64,000 nt of DNA from an uncultured Rhodopila sp. GTDB taxonomy: Bacteria > Pseudomonadota > Alphaproteobacteria > Acetobacterales > Acetobacteraceae. The notes below the pieces were generated by a model. It worked only from the letters and a program-made list of their open reading frames with translations. It was not told the DNA's origin and ran no database searches. The DNA lies in NCBI RefSeq assembly GCF_903915725.1, contig NZ_CAIWTY010000043.1, forward strand, positions 46,591-110,590, written 5' to 3'. Made by a program: the position numbers and the translations under genes. Below are positions 16,001 to 23,535 of this stretch, in pieces; position 1 is the stretch's first letter, and each line of letters starts with the position of its first letter.

Positions 16001-16279
16001 ATGACCCACACGATCCGGGAAAAGCAGAAGCTCCTCGCCCGTGTCCGCCGCATCCGCGGCCAGATCGAGGCGATCGAGCGCGCCCTCGACAGCGAGTCCG
16101 GCTGCGAGCAGGTCATGCACCTGATCGCGGGGGCCCGCGGTGCCATGGCCGGGCTGATGGCCGAGGTCGTCGAGGACCACGTCCGCACCCACCTCGTCGA
16201 TACCGATGCCCATCCGGGATCGCTGAACAGCGATGCTGTGGAGCAGTTGCTCGAAGTCGTCCGCACCTATCTGAAATAG
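16001..16279 (+). CDS. dmeR: RcnR/DmeR-type nickel/cobalt-sensing repressor
   Basis: A 92-residue all-helical CsoR/RcnR-family repressor (RRIRGQIEAIERAL signature). The metal-ligand fingerprint is His3, Cys35, His60 and His64, exactly the set used by RcnR for Ni(II)/Co(II), rather than the Cys-His-Cys set of copper sensors. Metal binding releases the DNA and allows efflux gene expression. It is 8 bp upstream of the DmeF-type exporter, and an ATA-C6-TAT operator abuts its start codon. Confidence 0.9.
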   Translation: MTHTIREKQKLLARVRRIRGQIEAIERALDSESGCEQVMHLIAGARGAMAGLMAEVVEDHVRTHLVDTDAHPGSLNSDAVEQLLEVVRTYLK

Positions 16280-16287
16280 GAAAGCAC

Positions 16288-17466
16288 ATGGAAAACCACA
16301 GCCACGTCTTCCTGGGCGAAGGCCACGAACATGCCGAGAAACGCACCTGGTGGGTGATCTGGCTGTGCGGCGCGATGATGGCGCTCGAGATCGTCGGCGG
16401 CCTGCTGTTCGGCTCCATCGCGCTGGTCGCCGACGGGCTGCACATGAGCACGCATGCCGGCGCGCTGCTGCTGTCGGCGCTGGCCTACAGCTACGCCCGC
16501 CGCCATGCGACGGATGCGCGCTTCACCTTCGGCACCGGCAAGCTGGGCGACCTCGCCGGGTTCACCAGCGCCATCGTGCTGGCGATGATCGCGCTGCTTA
16601 TCGGCTGGGAGGCGGTAACCCGCTTGCTGGCGCCGGTGCCAATCGCGTTTGCCGAGGCGATCCCGATCGCGGCGCTCGGGCTGGGCGTGAACGTGGCCAG
16701 CGCCTGGCTGCTCAGCGGCGGCCATCACCACCATCATGATCACGGGCACAGCCACGACGCTGAAGCGCAGACCGTCGAACTCGGCGGCGTGCCCGTCACG
16801 CTGGAGATTTACGAAGACGGCGTGCCGCCCCGCTTCCGTGTGCGCGCCGATATCCAAGCCGCGGCCCTGAGCGCAGAAACCGTCCGCCCCGGCGGTGCCC
16901 GCCACACCTTCGCTTTCCGCTCCATTGGGGGCGCCCTGGAGAGCATCGACGAAATCCCCGAGCCGCACGAATTCACGGTGCAACTCCGGCACGGCGCGGC
17001 GACTGCGGCCGCGGTGTTCGAGGAGCATGACCACGGCCATGCATCCCACCGCGACAACAACATGCGCGCCGCCGTCGTCCACGTCATGGCGGATGCCGCC
17101 GTGTCCGTGCTGGTGATTGTCGGGCTGCTGCTGGCGCGGGCGTTCGGCTGGCTGTGGATGGACCCGCTGGCCGGCATCATCGGCGCCTGTGTGATCGCAA
17201 GCTGGGCCTGGGGTCTGGTGCGCGACACCGGCCGCATTCTGCTCGACATGAACCCGGACCCGCGCCTGACCAGCCGGCTGCGGCAGGAAATCGAGTCGGA
17301 CGGCGACCGCCTGACCGACCTGCATGTCTGGCGCCTCGGGCCGGGCCATCTCGGCGCGGTGCTGTCGGTGGCGACCGGCAAGGACCGCCGGCCGGAGGAC
17401 TACCACCGGCGCCTGCGCCATTTTCCGTCATTGTCGCACGTCACGGTGGAAGTGCAGACGCAATGA
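16288..17466 (+). CDS. dmeF: Cation diffusion facilitator DmeF (Co/Ni efflux)
   Basis: A 392-residue CDF transporter with a His-rich N-terminus (MENHSHVFLGEGHEHAEKR) and a six-TM core including LVADGLHMSTHAGALLLSALAY. A His-rich cytoplasmic loop has five consecutive His, HDHGHSH and a long insert (about residues 145-250, ending EEHDHGHASHRDNN) before the last TMs, and the C-terminal domain follows. DmeF proteins export Co2+ and Ni2+ by proton exchange. Its pairing with the RcnR-type sensor supports this. Its TGA overlaps the rsmG ATG by four bases. Confidence 0.9.
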   Translation: MENHSHVFLGEGHEHAEKRTWWVIWLCGAMMALEIVGGLLFGSIALVADGLHMSTHAGALLLSALAYSYARRHATDARFTFGTGKLGDLAGFTSAIVLAMIALLIGWEAVTRLLAPVPIAFAEAIPIAALGLGVNVASAWLLSGGHHHHHDHGHSHDAEAQTVELGGVPVTLEIYEDGVPPRFRVRADIQAAALSAETVRPGGARHTFAFRSIGGALESIDEIPEPHEFTVQLRHGAATAAAVFEEHDHGHASHRDNNMRAAVVHVMADAAVSVLVIVGLLLARAFGWLWMDPLAGIIGACVIASWAWGLVRDTGRILLDMNPDPRLTSRLRQEIESDGDRLTDLHVWRLGPGHLGAVLSVATGKDRRPEDYHRRLRHFPSLSHVTVEVQTQ

Positions 17467-18038
17467 CCGCGGACGCCCGGTTGCAGGCGTTTGCGGACCT
17501 GCTGCTGCGCTGGAACGCCTCGTTGAACCTGATTGCGCCGCGCGACGCCGACGTGCTGTGGGAACGGCATATCGCCGACTCACTGCAGCTTGTGCCGCTG
17601 ATGCCCGCGGGCGTGGCGCGCGGCATCGATCTCGGCACCGGCGGCGGTTTCCCGGGCCTGGTGCTAGCGATCGCCACCGGCGTGCCGTTCGACCTGGTCG
17701 AGTCGGACCGGCGCAAAGCATCGTTTCTCCGCACTGCCGTGCTGGAAACCGGCGCCCCCGCCACGGTGCATTGTTGCCGCATCGAGGATGCCGCCGTGCC
17801 CGCCGCGCCTCTGATCACCGCGCGCGCCCTCGCCCCCCTGCCCCGCCTGCTGCCGCTGGCGGCCCGGCTGCTGACGGATGACGGTGTCTGCCTGCTGCTG
17901 AAAGGCGCCAAGGCGGAGGAGGAACTGGCGGCGGCGGAAAAAGACTGGGCGATGGAGGTGGAGCGGGTGCCCAGCCGGACGAATCCCGAGGGGGTCGTCT
18001 TGCGGCTGGCCGGGCTGCGGACGAAGCGGGCGGGGTAA
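17463..18038 (+). CDS. rsmG: 16S rRNA (guanine527-N7)-methyltransferase RsmG
   Basis: A 191-residue SAM-dependent methyltransferase with family strings LLRWNASLNLIAPRD, ERHIADSLQLVPL, GIDLGTGGGFPGLVLAI (SAM site), VESDRRKASFLRTAV, ITARALAPL and LLLKGAKAEEEL. It methylates G527 of 16S rRNA; loss gives low-level streptomycin resistance. In most alphaproteobacteria it sits between mnmG and parA; here it is translationally coupled (ATGA) to a metal exporter, an unusual place that implies relocation. Confidence 0.93.
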   Translation: MTADARLQAFADLLLRWNASLNLIAPRDADVLWERHIADSLQLVPLMPAGVARGIDLGTGGGFPGLVLAIATGVPFDLVESDRRKASFLRTAVLETGAPATVHCCRIEDAAVPAAPLITARALAPLPRLLPLAARLLTDDGVCLLLKGAKAEEELAAAEKDWAMEVERVPSRTNPEGVVLRLAGLRTKRAG

Positions 18039-18078
18039 CATCCATCGACGCGAGATCGGCTCTTCGGCCCGCCGCCTC

Positions 18079-18158
18079 GTCATGCCGACGCAGGTCGGCA
18101 TACACGCCTTTGCCCGCACAAGCGAAGGCGTGGATGGTGGCCCTTCGGCCACCATGAC
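18079..18158. repeat. GTCATG...CATGAC stem-loop repeat, copy 1
   Basis: An 80 bp imperfect inverted repeat with nested hairpins. The left arm is GTCATGCCGACGCAGGTCGG; the centre is CACGCCTT...AAGGCGTGG and the right arm is GTGGCCCTTCGGCCACCATGAC. It shares sequence and architecture with copies at 24988-25068 and 51382-51487. It behaves like an intergenic REP/palindromic unit and may act as a terminator or mRNA-stabilising structure downstream of rsmG. Confidence 0.7.
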
Positions 18159-18315
18159 GGCAGAGATCGCCCGACCATGTCTCACCACCTCGGCATCAAT
18201 TTCGGAACAGTTTGTCTCGCGATTCAACCGCGATGCGCTACATGCTGCTGCCGGGCCAAGGTTCGGGTATGCACACCCCTTCCGACGCCATTCCAAGCGG
18301 GGTGCAGGCGCCAGA

Positions 18316-18783
18316 ATGTCGAAGTTGAAGCCGGCGAAGAAGACCAAGCAAGCGCCCGGGAAGCAACAGTATGCCGCCCTGCCGATCCGCGTTAAGGAGG
18401 GCGGAGATCTGGAGGTTCTGCTGCTAACGTCACGCGATACCGGTAGATGGATCATCCCGAAGGGATGGCCTGGACGGAGATTGACGCCTCGCGCCGCCGC
18501 TGCGCGTGAGGCTTATGAAGAAGCCGGCATCGAAGGCAGCATCCGGCCGCCCGGCCCCGTCGGCCTCTATCACTACGCCAAACGGCTGGAGTGCGGCGAG
18601 ATCAGGATCAGGGTCAAGGTTTTCCTGCTGCACGTCGAACGGCAGCACGACAGCTGGCCGGAGCAGGATCAGCGCAGGACGCGCTGGCTCAGCCCGGAGC
18701 AGGCGGCGGAACTGGTTGACGAGCCGGAACTCGCCGCGATTCTGCGGGCCGCACGGAATCTGGCGGAACGGGGCAAATCATGA
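18316..18783 (+). CDS. Nudix hydrolase (diphosphoinositol-polyphosphate-type)
   Basis: A 155-residue Nudix protein with YAALPIRVKEGGDLEVLLLTS, RWIIPKGWP and the Nudix box core AAAREAYEEAGI. The glutamate expected six positions after the first Gly of the box is absent, as in the bacterial branch related to diphosphoinositol-polyphosphate phosphohydrolases. The substrate is unknown; nucleoside or diadenosine polyphosphates or similar are possible. Its stop overlaps the next ATG (ATGA), tying it to the DUF47-Pit phosphate genes. Confidence 0.85.
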   Translation: MSKLKPAKKTKQAPGKQQYAALPIRVKEGGDLEVLLLTSRDTGRWIIPKGWPGRRLTPRAAAAREAYEEAGIEGSIRPPGPVGLYHYAKRLECGEIRIRVKVFLLHVERQHDSWPEQDQRRTRWLSPEQAAELVDEPELAAILRAARNLAERGKS

Positions 18784-19433
18784 AGCGGGGCAACATCCTG
18801 ATCCGGGCCTTCCGGTCCATGCTGCCGCGTGACGAACGGTTCATCGAACGCTTCTGCGAGCACTCCGCGCTGATCGTCCCGGCCGCCGAGGAGTTCCGCG
18901 CACTGATGTCCGGCGACGGCAAGGCCGAGCAGCACGCTGCGGAGATCAATCGCCTGGAACACGCCGCCGACAAGGTGACGCGCGAGACGGTGCTGGCGAT
19001 CCATCGCACCTTTGTCACCCCGTTTGACCGCTCGCAGATCCTCGACCTGATCAGCGCGCTGGACGACACGATCGACCTGATGAAGGACACCGGCCGCCGC
19101 ATGCTGCGCTACGGCGTCGGCTTCACGCCGGAGATGCACGGCATGGCCGACTGCATCGTCCGCCAGGCCACCGCCCTGCGCGACGGCATGCCCCTGCTGG
19201 CGTCGATCGACCGCAATGTGGAGCGGCTGAGCGCAATGTCCGTCGCCGTCCGCCACATCGAGGAAGAAGGCGACCAATTGCTCGACCGCGGCCTGCGCAA
19301 GCTGTTCGCCAGCGAAGGCTCCGCCGGCTACAAGCTGACGGTCGAGAAGGTCTACGACCTGGTCGAGGCGGTGGTGGACCGCTGCGAGGACGTCGTGGAC
19401 GTCATCGACGGCATCGTGGTCGAGCAGGTCTGA
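18780..19433 (+). CDS. DUF47 (PhoU-like) phosphate transport accessory protein
   Basis: A 217-residue helical protein of the DUF47/TIGR00153 family (HSALIVPAAEEFRALM, INRLEHAADKVTRET, FDRSQILDLISALDDTIDLM, VEAVVDRCEDVVDVIDGIVVE). Members accompany Pit transporters and are thought to gate them, as PhoU does for Pst. It overlaps the Nudix gene upstream by four bases and is separated by 8 bp from pit downstream, so the three genes form one operon. Confidence 0.9.
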   Translation: MKRGNILIRAFRSMLPRDERFIERFCEHSALIVPAAEEFRALMSGDGKAEQHAAEINRLEHAADKVTRETVLAIHRTFVTPFDRSQILDLISALDDTIDLMKDTGRRMLRYGVGFTPEMHGMADCIVRQATALRDGMPLLASIDRNVERLSAMSVAVRHIEEEGDQLLDRGLRKLFASEGSAGYKLTVEKVYDLVEAVVDRCEDVVDVIDGIVVEQV

Positions 19434-19441
19434 CCGCCGCC

Positions 19442-20449
19442 GTGGACAGTTTCCTTATCGGCACGCCCGCGCTCGCCGGCCTGGTTGGCGTGGCCCTGCT
19501 GTTCGACTTCCTGAACGGGCTGCATGACAGCGCCAACTCGATCGCGACGGTGGTTGCCACCCGGGTGTTGCGGCCGTTCACCGCCGTGCTGTGGGCGGCG
19601 TTCTTCAACTTTATCGCGTTCACGGTGTTCGGGCTGCATGTCGCCTCGACGATCAGCAGCGGCGTGGTGCATCCGGCGCTGGTCGATCCGCTGGTGGTGT
19701 TCGGCGCGCTGTCGGGTGCCATCGTCTGGAACGTGCTGACATGGTGGCTCGGGATCCCGTCCAGCAGCAGCCATGCGCTTGTCGGCGGGTTGGTCGGTGC
19801 CGGCATCGCCAAGGGCGGTGTGTCCGCGGTGGTCTGGGGTGGCCTGGCGACGATCGGTTCGGCCATCGTCTTGTCGCCACTGATGGGGCTGCTGCTGGCG
19901 ATGACCTTGGTGCTCGCCGTCTCCTGGCTGGCTGTGCGGTCCACGCCGTTCGTGATCGATCGCCGGTTCCGGGTGCTGCAGTTCGTGTCGTCCTCCGCGC
20001 TCAGCCTGGCGCATGGCGGCAATGATGCGCAGAAGACGATGGGGATCATCACGGTGCTGCTGTATTCGCAGGGGCGCCTATCCGGCGGGTTCGACGTGCC
20101 GCTGTGGGTGGTGCTGAGCTGCCAAAGCGCCATGGCTTTGGGGACGTTATTCGGCGGCTGGCGCATCGTCCGCACCGTCGGCGTCCGGATTACCCACCTG
20201 ACCCCGATGCAGGGGTTTTGCGCCGAAAGCGGCGGGGCGCTGGCGCTGTTCGGCGCCACTTGGCTTGGCATCCCGGTATCGACGACCCACACCATCACCG
20301 GCTCGATCGTCGGCGTTGGCGCGGCGCGGCGGGCCTCGGCGGTGCGCTGGGGCATTGCGCGCAGCATCGTCGTGGCATGGGCGATCACCTTGCCGGCTTC
20401 GGCGCTGGTGGCCGCGGGGTGTTACTTCGTGGCGGCCGCTTTGTTCTGA
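19442..20449 (+). CDS. pit: Inorganic phosphate transporter, Pit family
   Basis: A 335-residue PiT-family permease with the two family signatures: FDFLNGLHDSANSIATVVATRVL near the N-terminus and SLAHGGNDAQKTMGIITVLL in the second half. It also has IPSSSSHALVGGLVGAG and IPVSTTHTITGSIVGVGA. It imports metal-phosphate complexes with protons. The start is a GTG at 19442. No Pho box was recognised in the short upstream gaps of the operon. Confidence 0.93.
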   Translation: MDSFLIGTPALAGLVGVALLFDFLNGLHDSANSIATVVATRVLRPFTAVLWAAFFNFIAFTVFGLHVASTISSGVVHPALVDPLVVFGALSGAIVWNVLTWWLGIPSSSSHALVGGLVGAGIAKGGVSAVVWGGLATIGSAIVLSPLMGLLLAMTLVLAVSWLAVRSTPFVIDRRFRVLQFVSSSALSLAHGGNDAQKTMGIITVLLYSQGRLSGGFDVPLWVVLSCQSAMALGTLFGGWRIVRTVGVRITHLTPMQGFCAESGGALALFGATWLGIPVSTTHTITGSIVGVGAARRASAVRWGIARSIVVAWAITLPASALVAAGCYFVAAALF

Positions 20450-20480
20450 GCCGTTGAGTGAGGCAGCATTCGCCCAACGC

Positions 20481-20519
20481 GTCACGGCCCGGCTTGTCCG
20501 GCTTGTCCGGGCCATGACG
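20481..20519. repeat. Fragment of the MITE-like element
   Basis: Behind pit, the sequence GTCACGGCCCGGCTTGTCCG ... TCCGGGCCATGAC repeats the inner inverted-repeat arms of the element at 10535-10695, without the outer terminal repeats. It forms a GC-rich hairpin that may serve as a transcription terminator between pit and the convergent carbonic anhydrase gene. Confidence 0.5.
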
Positions 20520-20560
20520 ATTAAGTTTGCTTCCACGATCCCGGTCAGCCTGAAAATGCT

Positions 20561-21307
20561 TTAGTTCAGGATCGTTACGACACCGCTGCCGATGTCGTAA
20601 TAGCCGGCTACCACCTGCACCTGCCCCTTGCCTGCGTATTCAGCCACCACCGGCGATGCCGTACGCAAAATATCGGCTTGGATCTTCGCGTTGGCTTTGA
20701 TTGTTGACTCGAGATCCGGCCCGGCCACCTCGACCGCTCGGCTTATCGGCGCATAGAGCGCACTGATCTGACCGGGCACTGCTTTAGCGGACAATGTCGC
20801 CTTCACCGCTCCACAGGCGCTATGCCCCAGGACCAGAATCACGGCGGTTCCCAGCACCGCGACGCCATATTCCAGACTGGCGATGATTTCCGGCGTGCAG
20901 ATGTTTCCCGCGACCCGGGCAACAAAGACATGGCCGATGCTCTGGTCGAAAGCCAGTTCGACCGGAACCCGCGAATCGGCGCAGGATAGCACGGCCGCGA
21001 AAGGCTCCTGCCCCGCAATGTTGTTTTGCTTCAGGATGTCCAGGTCCTCCTGAAACGAGTCAAGTTTGCCCGCGACGAAGCGGCGGTTGCCTGCCATCAG
21101 CCGCTCCAGCGCCGCATCGGGCGTGATATCCGTCCGAGCCCGGGCGCTACCGGCCGCCGCGCCGGTCAGGAATCCGGCGGCCGCGGTGGCGACGAGGCCG
21201 CGGGACAGCAGGCTCCGCCGGGTCATGGCAATCGCGCCGGGCCGCCGGCAAGCCCCGCATGGGCACCCTGCGGCTTCGGGCATGTGCATCGCAGCGCGTT
21301 GCGTCAT
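20561..21307 (-). CDS. Exported beta-class carbonic anhydrase
   Basis: A 248-residue beta-carbonic anhydrase with zinc ligands in LSCADSRVP and GHSACGAVK. The leader contains a twin-arginine signal (MTRRSLLSRGLVATAAAGFL, about residues 28-47), so export to the periplasm by Tat is expected. AGGAGG lies 8 bp before the ATG at 21307, which adds a Cys-containing extension (GCPCGACRRPG) ahead of the Tat motif, seen in some relatives. It interconverts CO2 and bicarbonate. Confidence 0.9.
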   Translation of the reverse strand: MTQRAAMHMPEAAGCPCGACRRPGAIAMTRRSLLSRGLVATAAAGFLTGAAAGSARARTDITPDAALERLMAGNRRFVAGKLDSFQEDLDILKQNNIAGQEPFAAVLSCADSRVPVELAFDQSIGHVFVARVAGNICTPEIIASLEYGVAVLGTAVILVLGHSACGAVKATLSAKAVPGQISALYAPISRAVEVAGPDLESTIKANAKIQADILRTASPVVAEYAGKGQVQVVAGYYDIGSGVVTILN

Positions 21308-21382
21308 GATCGCGACCTCCTGTTATTGCAGGAACGAGCGTCCCGTACCGCGCAGGATACGTCCAGTCGTATCGGCGGCGGT

Positions 21383-23083
21383 TCAGCACACCTTTAAGGC
21401 CTCCGGCTGCTCCACCCGACCGATTTCGGTTTGTGGCTGCCGGGCGTAAAGACCCTTGATATGGTCCGCGAGACGGAGAGCAAGCGCCACGATGGTGATC
21501 GTCGGCATGTCGGAGCCGCAGGTCGGAAAGATCGAGCTGCCGGCGATGAACAGGTTCTCCATCCCATGCACCCGGCATTGCGCATCGACCACCCCGGAGC
21601 GCGGATCATCGGCCATGCGCGCCGTGCCCATATGGTGCCAGCAGCCGCGCAAGGTGTCCGGCCACTCCTCGTCCTGGCCGGGAGCGTCCACGCTGACCAC
21701 GCCGCTGCCGGCACAGGCGATTTCCTCACGCAGGATCTCCTGCGTGCGCCGGATGGTGCGCTTTTCCAGGTCACCCAGCCGCCATTCGACCTTCACCCGG
21801 GGCATGCCGAGACCGTCGCGTCCGTGGCCGAGGGTAACCCGGCTGTCCGGCAGTGGCGTCGGCTCCACAACGGTTTCCAGCGCGTAGCCGCGCGCCAGGA
21901 ACGGCAGCCTGAGCTTGAGTCCGGCCGCCAGCACGGCCACGCTCGGCAACTGCTTGACCATATTGAAGATGTCCGCCCGCGAGCGATCCAGCAGGGAGCC
22001 GGCGCCGTGTACGGCCTGGCGGATATGACTGACCGCGGTGTAGGCGGCGGGATCGTCGCCGACAAAGCGTGACACCGCATAGCAGCGGGTATTGGCAATG
22101 CGCTCCCGGCGCTGCGTCTCCGGCGTCAGGCCGAAATAGGCCGCGATTTTGACGCCCCGGGCGGTGACGCCTCCCGGAAGCGTGAAGTGCAGATCATAGA
22201 TCGCGCTGTTGGCCGCCGGATCGCGGAACAGGATCGCGCCGCTGCGCAGGCGCGGATGGTCCATGAAGTACCGTCCGACCAGATCGTGCTGGTTGCCGAT
22301 TCCGCGCGGCTGATAGCGGTTCGAGGCGAGCAGCAGGCGCGGCGTCTCGATGCCGCCGGTCGCCAGAATATAGGTGCGGGCGGTGACCTGGAACGTCCCG
22401 CCGGCCAGGGTGCGGACGCGGACCGAGGAGACCTGCGCGCCATTGCCGGGTGTTTCGATCTCCGTCACGTTGGCGCCGAGATAGGTCACCACGTTGCGCG
22501 ACTGCAGTATCTCATCCCGGTAGTGCCGCCCGAAACGCGTGGGCGGGCTGAGCTGCGAAATGATGTTCATCGCCCGCTCATGCGGCAGCGGCAGCAACCG
22601 GGCGTCCTTCCGGCCGATCCAGCTTTCCCACACCTGCGGGTCGTATTCAAACGGACCGAGTTGGAGCAAATCATGCGCCCGCTTGTAGTACGGCATCAGC
22701 TCGGGGCGCTTGATCGGCCAACCGCTGTTCGGCACCCAGTCCCGCACCTCGAAGTCGTGCGCGTCGAGCGGGCGGCAGAACCCGCCCCAGCAGTTCGAAC
22801 TACCGCCGAAATAGCGCGACCGGGCCTGGTCCAGGTCTTCATAATGAAGGCCGATGTTCTCACCCTTGTAGAGCGCCTGCCCGGCGCGGTTGCGCTTCAG
22901 TCCCCCGGATTCAAGCAGGATGACGCGGAACGGCTTGTTGTCGAACTCCCGCGCCAGGCTGATTCCCGCCGGGCCGGCCCCGATGATGCAGATGTCGGCG
23001 TCCAACGTCGTGCGGCGAGGCACATTGTTTGCATCTATGATCAACGTGGGATGTCCCTGATAAAACCGGCTGTTCGAGACCAT
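21383..23083 (-). CDS. GMC-family FAD-dependent oxidoreductase
   Basis: A 566-residue oxidoreductase with the ADP-binding motif DICIIGAGPAGISLAREF, the substrate-loop string YFGGSSNCWGGFCRPLD, TYILATGGIETPRLLLAS, and the C-terminal active-site region GCWHHMGTARMADDP (tandem His) followed by LFIAGSSIFPTCG. The enzyme likely oxidises an alcohol or sugar on a non-covalent FAD. An alternative start at 23119 adds 12 residues; neither has a clear ribosome binding site. It lies 75 bp upstream of, and in the same direction as, the carbonic anhydrase gene. Confidence 0.88.
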   Translation of the reverse strand: MVSNSRFYQGHPTLIIDANNVPRRTTLDADICIIGAGPAGISLAREFDNKPFRVILLESGGLKRNRAGQALYKGENIGLHYEDLDQARSRYFGGSSNCWGGFCRPLDAHDFEVRDWVPNSGWPIKRPELMPYYKRAHDLLQLGPFEYDPQVWESWIGRKDARLLPLPHERAMNIISQLSPPTRFGRHYRDEILQSRNVVTYLGANVTEIETPGNGAQVSSVRVRTLAGGTFQVTARTYILATGGIETPRLLLASNRYQPRGIGNQHDLVGRYFMDHPRLRSGAILFRDPAANSAIYDLHFTLPGGVTARGVKIAAYFGLTPETQRRERIANTRCYAVSRFVGDDPAAYTAVSHIRQAVHGAGSLLDRSRADIFNMVKQLPSVAVLAAGLKLRLPFLARGYALETVVEPTPLPDSRVTLGHGRDGLGMPRVKVEWRLGDLEKRTIRRTQEILREEIACAGSGVVSVDAPGQDEEWPDTLRGCWHHMGTARMADDPRSGVVDAQCRVHGMENLFIAGSSIFPTCGSDMPTITIVALALRLADHIKGLYARQPQTEIGRVEQPEALKVC

Positions 23084-23119
23084 GGTTAAATGGCCGATCC
23101 TAAGACGCGCAAATAACAT

Positions 23120-23535
23120 TGCGTAGATCGGACGATAGGCCGGGAATTTCCCACGCCCGACCTTCCCGTGATGCGGCGCGGCGCATCCGAATTAACGACT
23201 CCTGGCTGTGCCATGGCCAAATGACTCAACTAGCTGGAACGGGGCCCATTGCGAGTATGGTACACCCGCGACTGTCCTGAGCGCGTCTGCAAACGAAAGA
23301 CGGTTTTGATTGACAATCGCGCTATCTACCGGGGGCAATAGCGCCCACGCTTTCGCTTGCCGGCATGCCCGCGACGGCGGCTTTCCGGCCGCCGGTCCGG
23401 CAGGCAGTGGATTGCCGCGATGCACGGCCCCGCACTTGTGTACGGCGGCTGGCGTACTTGCCAATACAGCCAACCGCCTCACAGCGCACTGTTGTAGTCC
23501 TGACAAGACCAGGCCGGCCGTCTGGCAGATTCCGC
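23120..23535. other. Intergenic stretch without a supported gene
   Basis: About 415 bp between two minus-strand oxidoreductase genes. A 104-codon minus-strand ORF (23192-23506) lies here, but its composition is not protein-like for this genome, it matches nothing I recognise and it lacks a ribosome binding site. GC is slightly lower near 23100-23300, consistent with a promoter for the GMC gene. Confidence 0.5.

Noticed and set aside
23192..23506. A 104-codon minus-strand ORF between the GMC and sorbosone-type genes
   Set aside because: No ribosome binding site, no recognisable motif and a composition like a non-coding reading.
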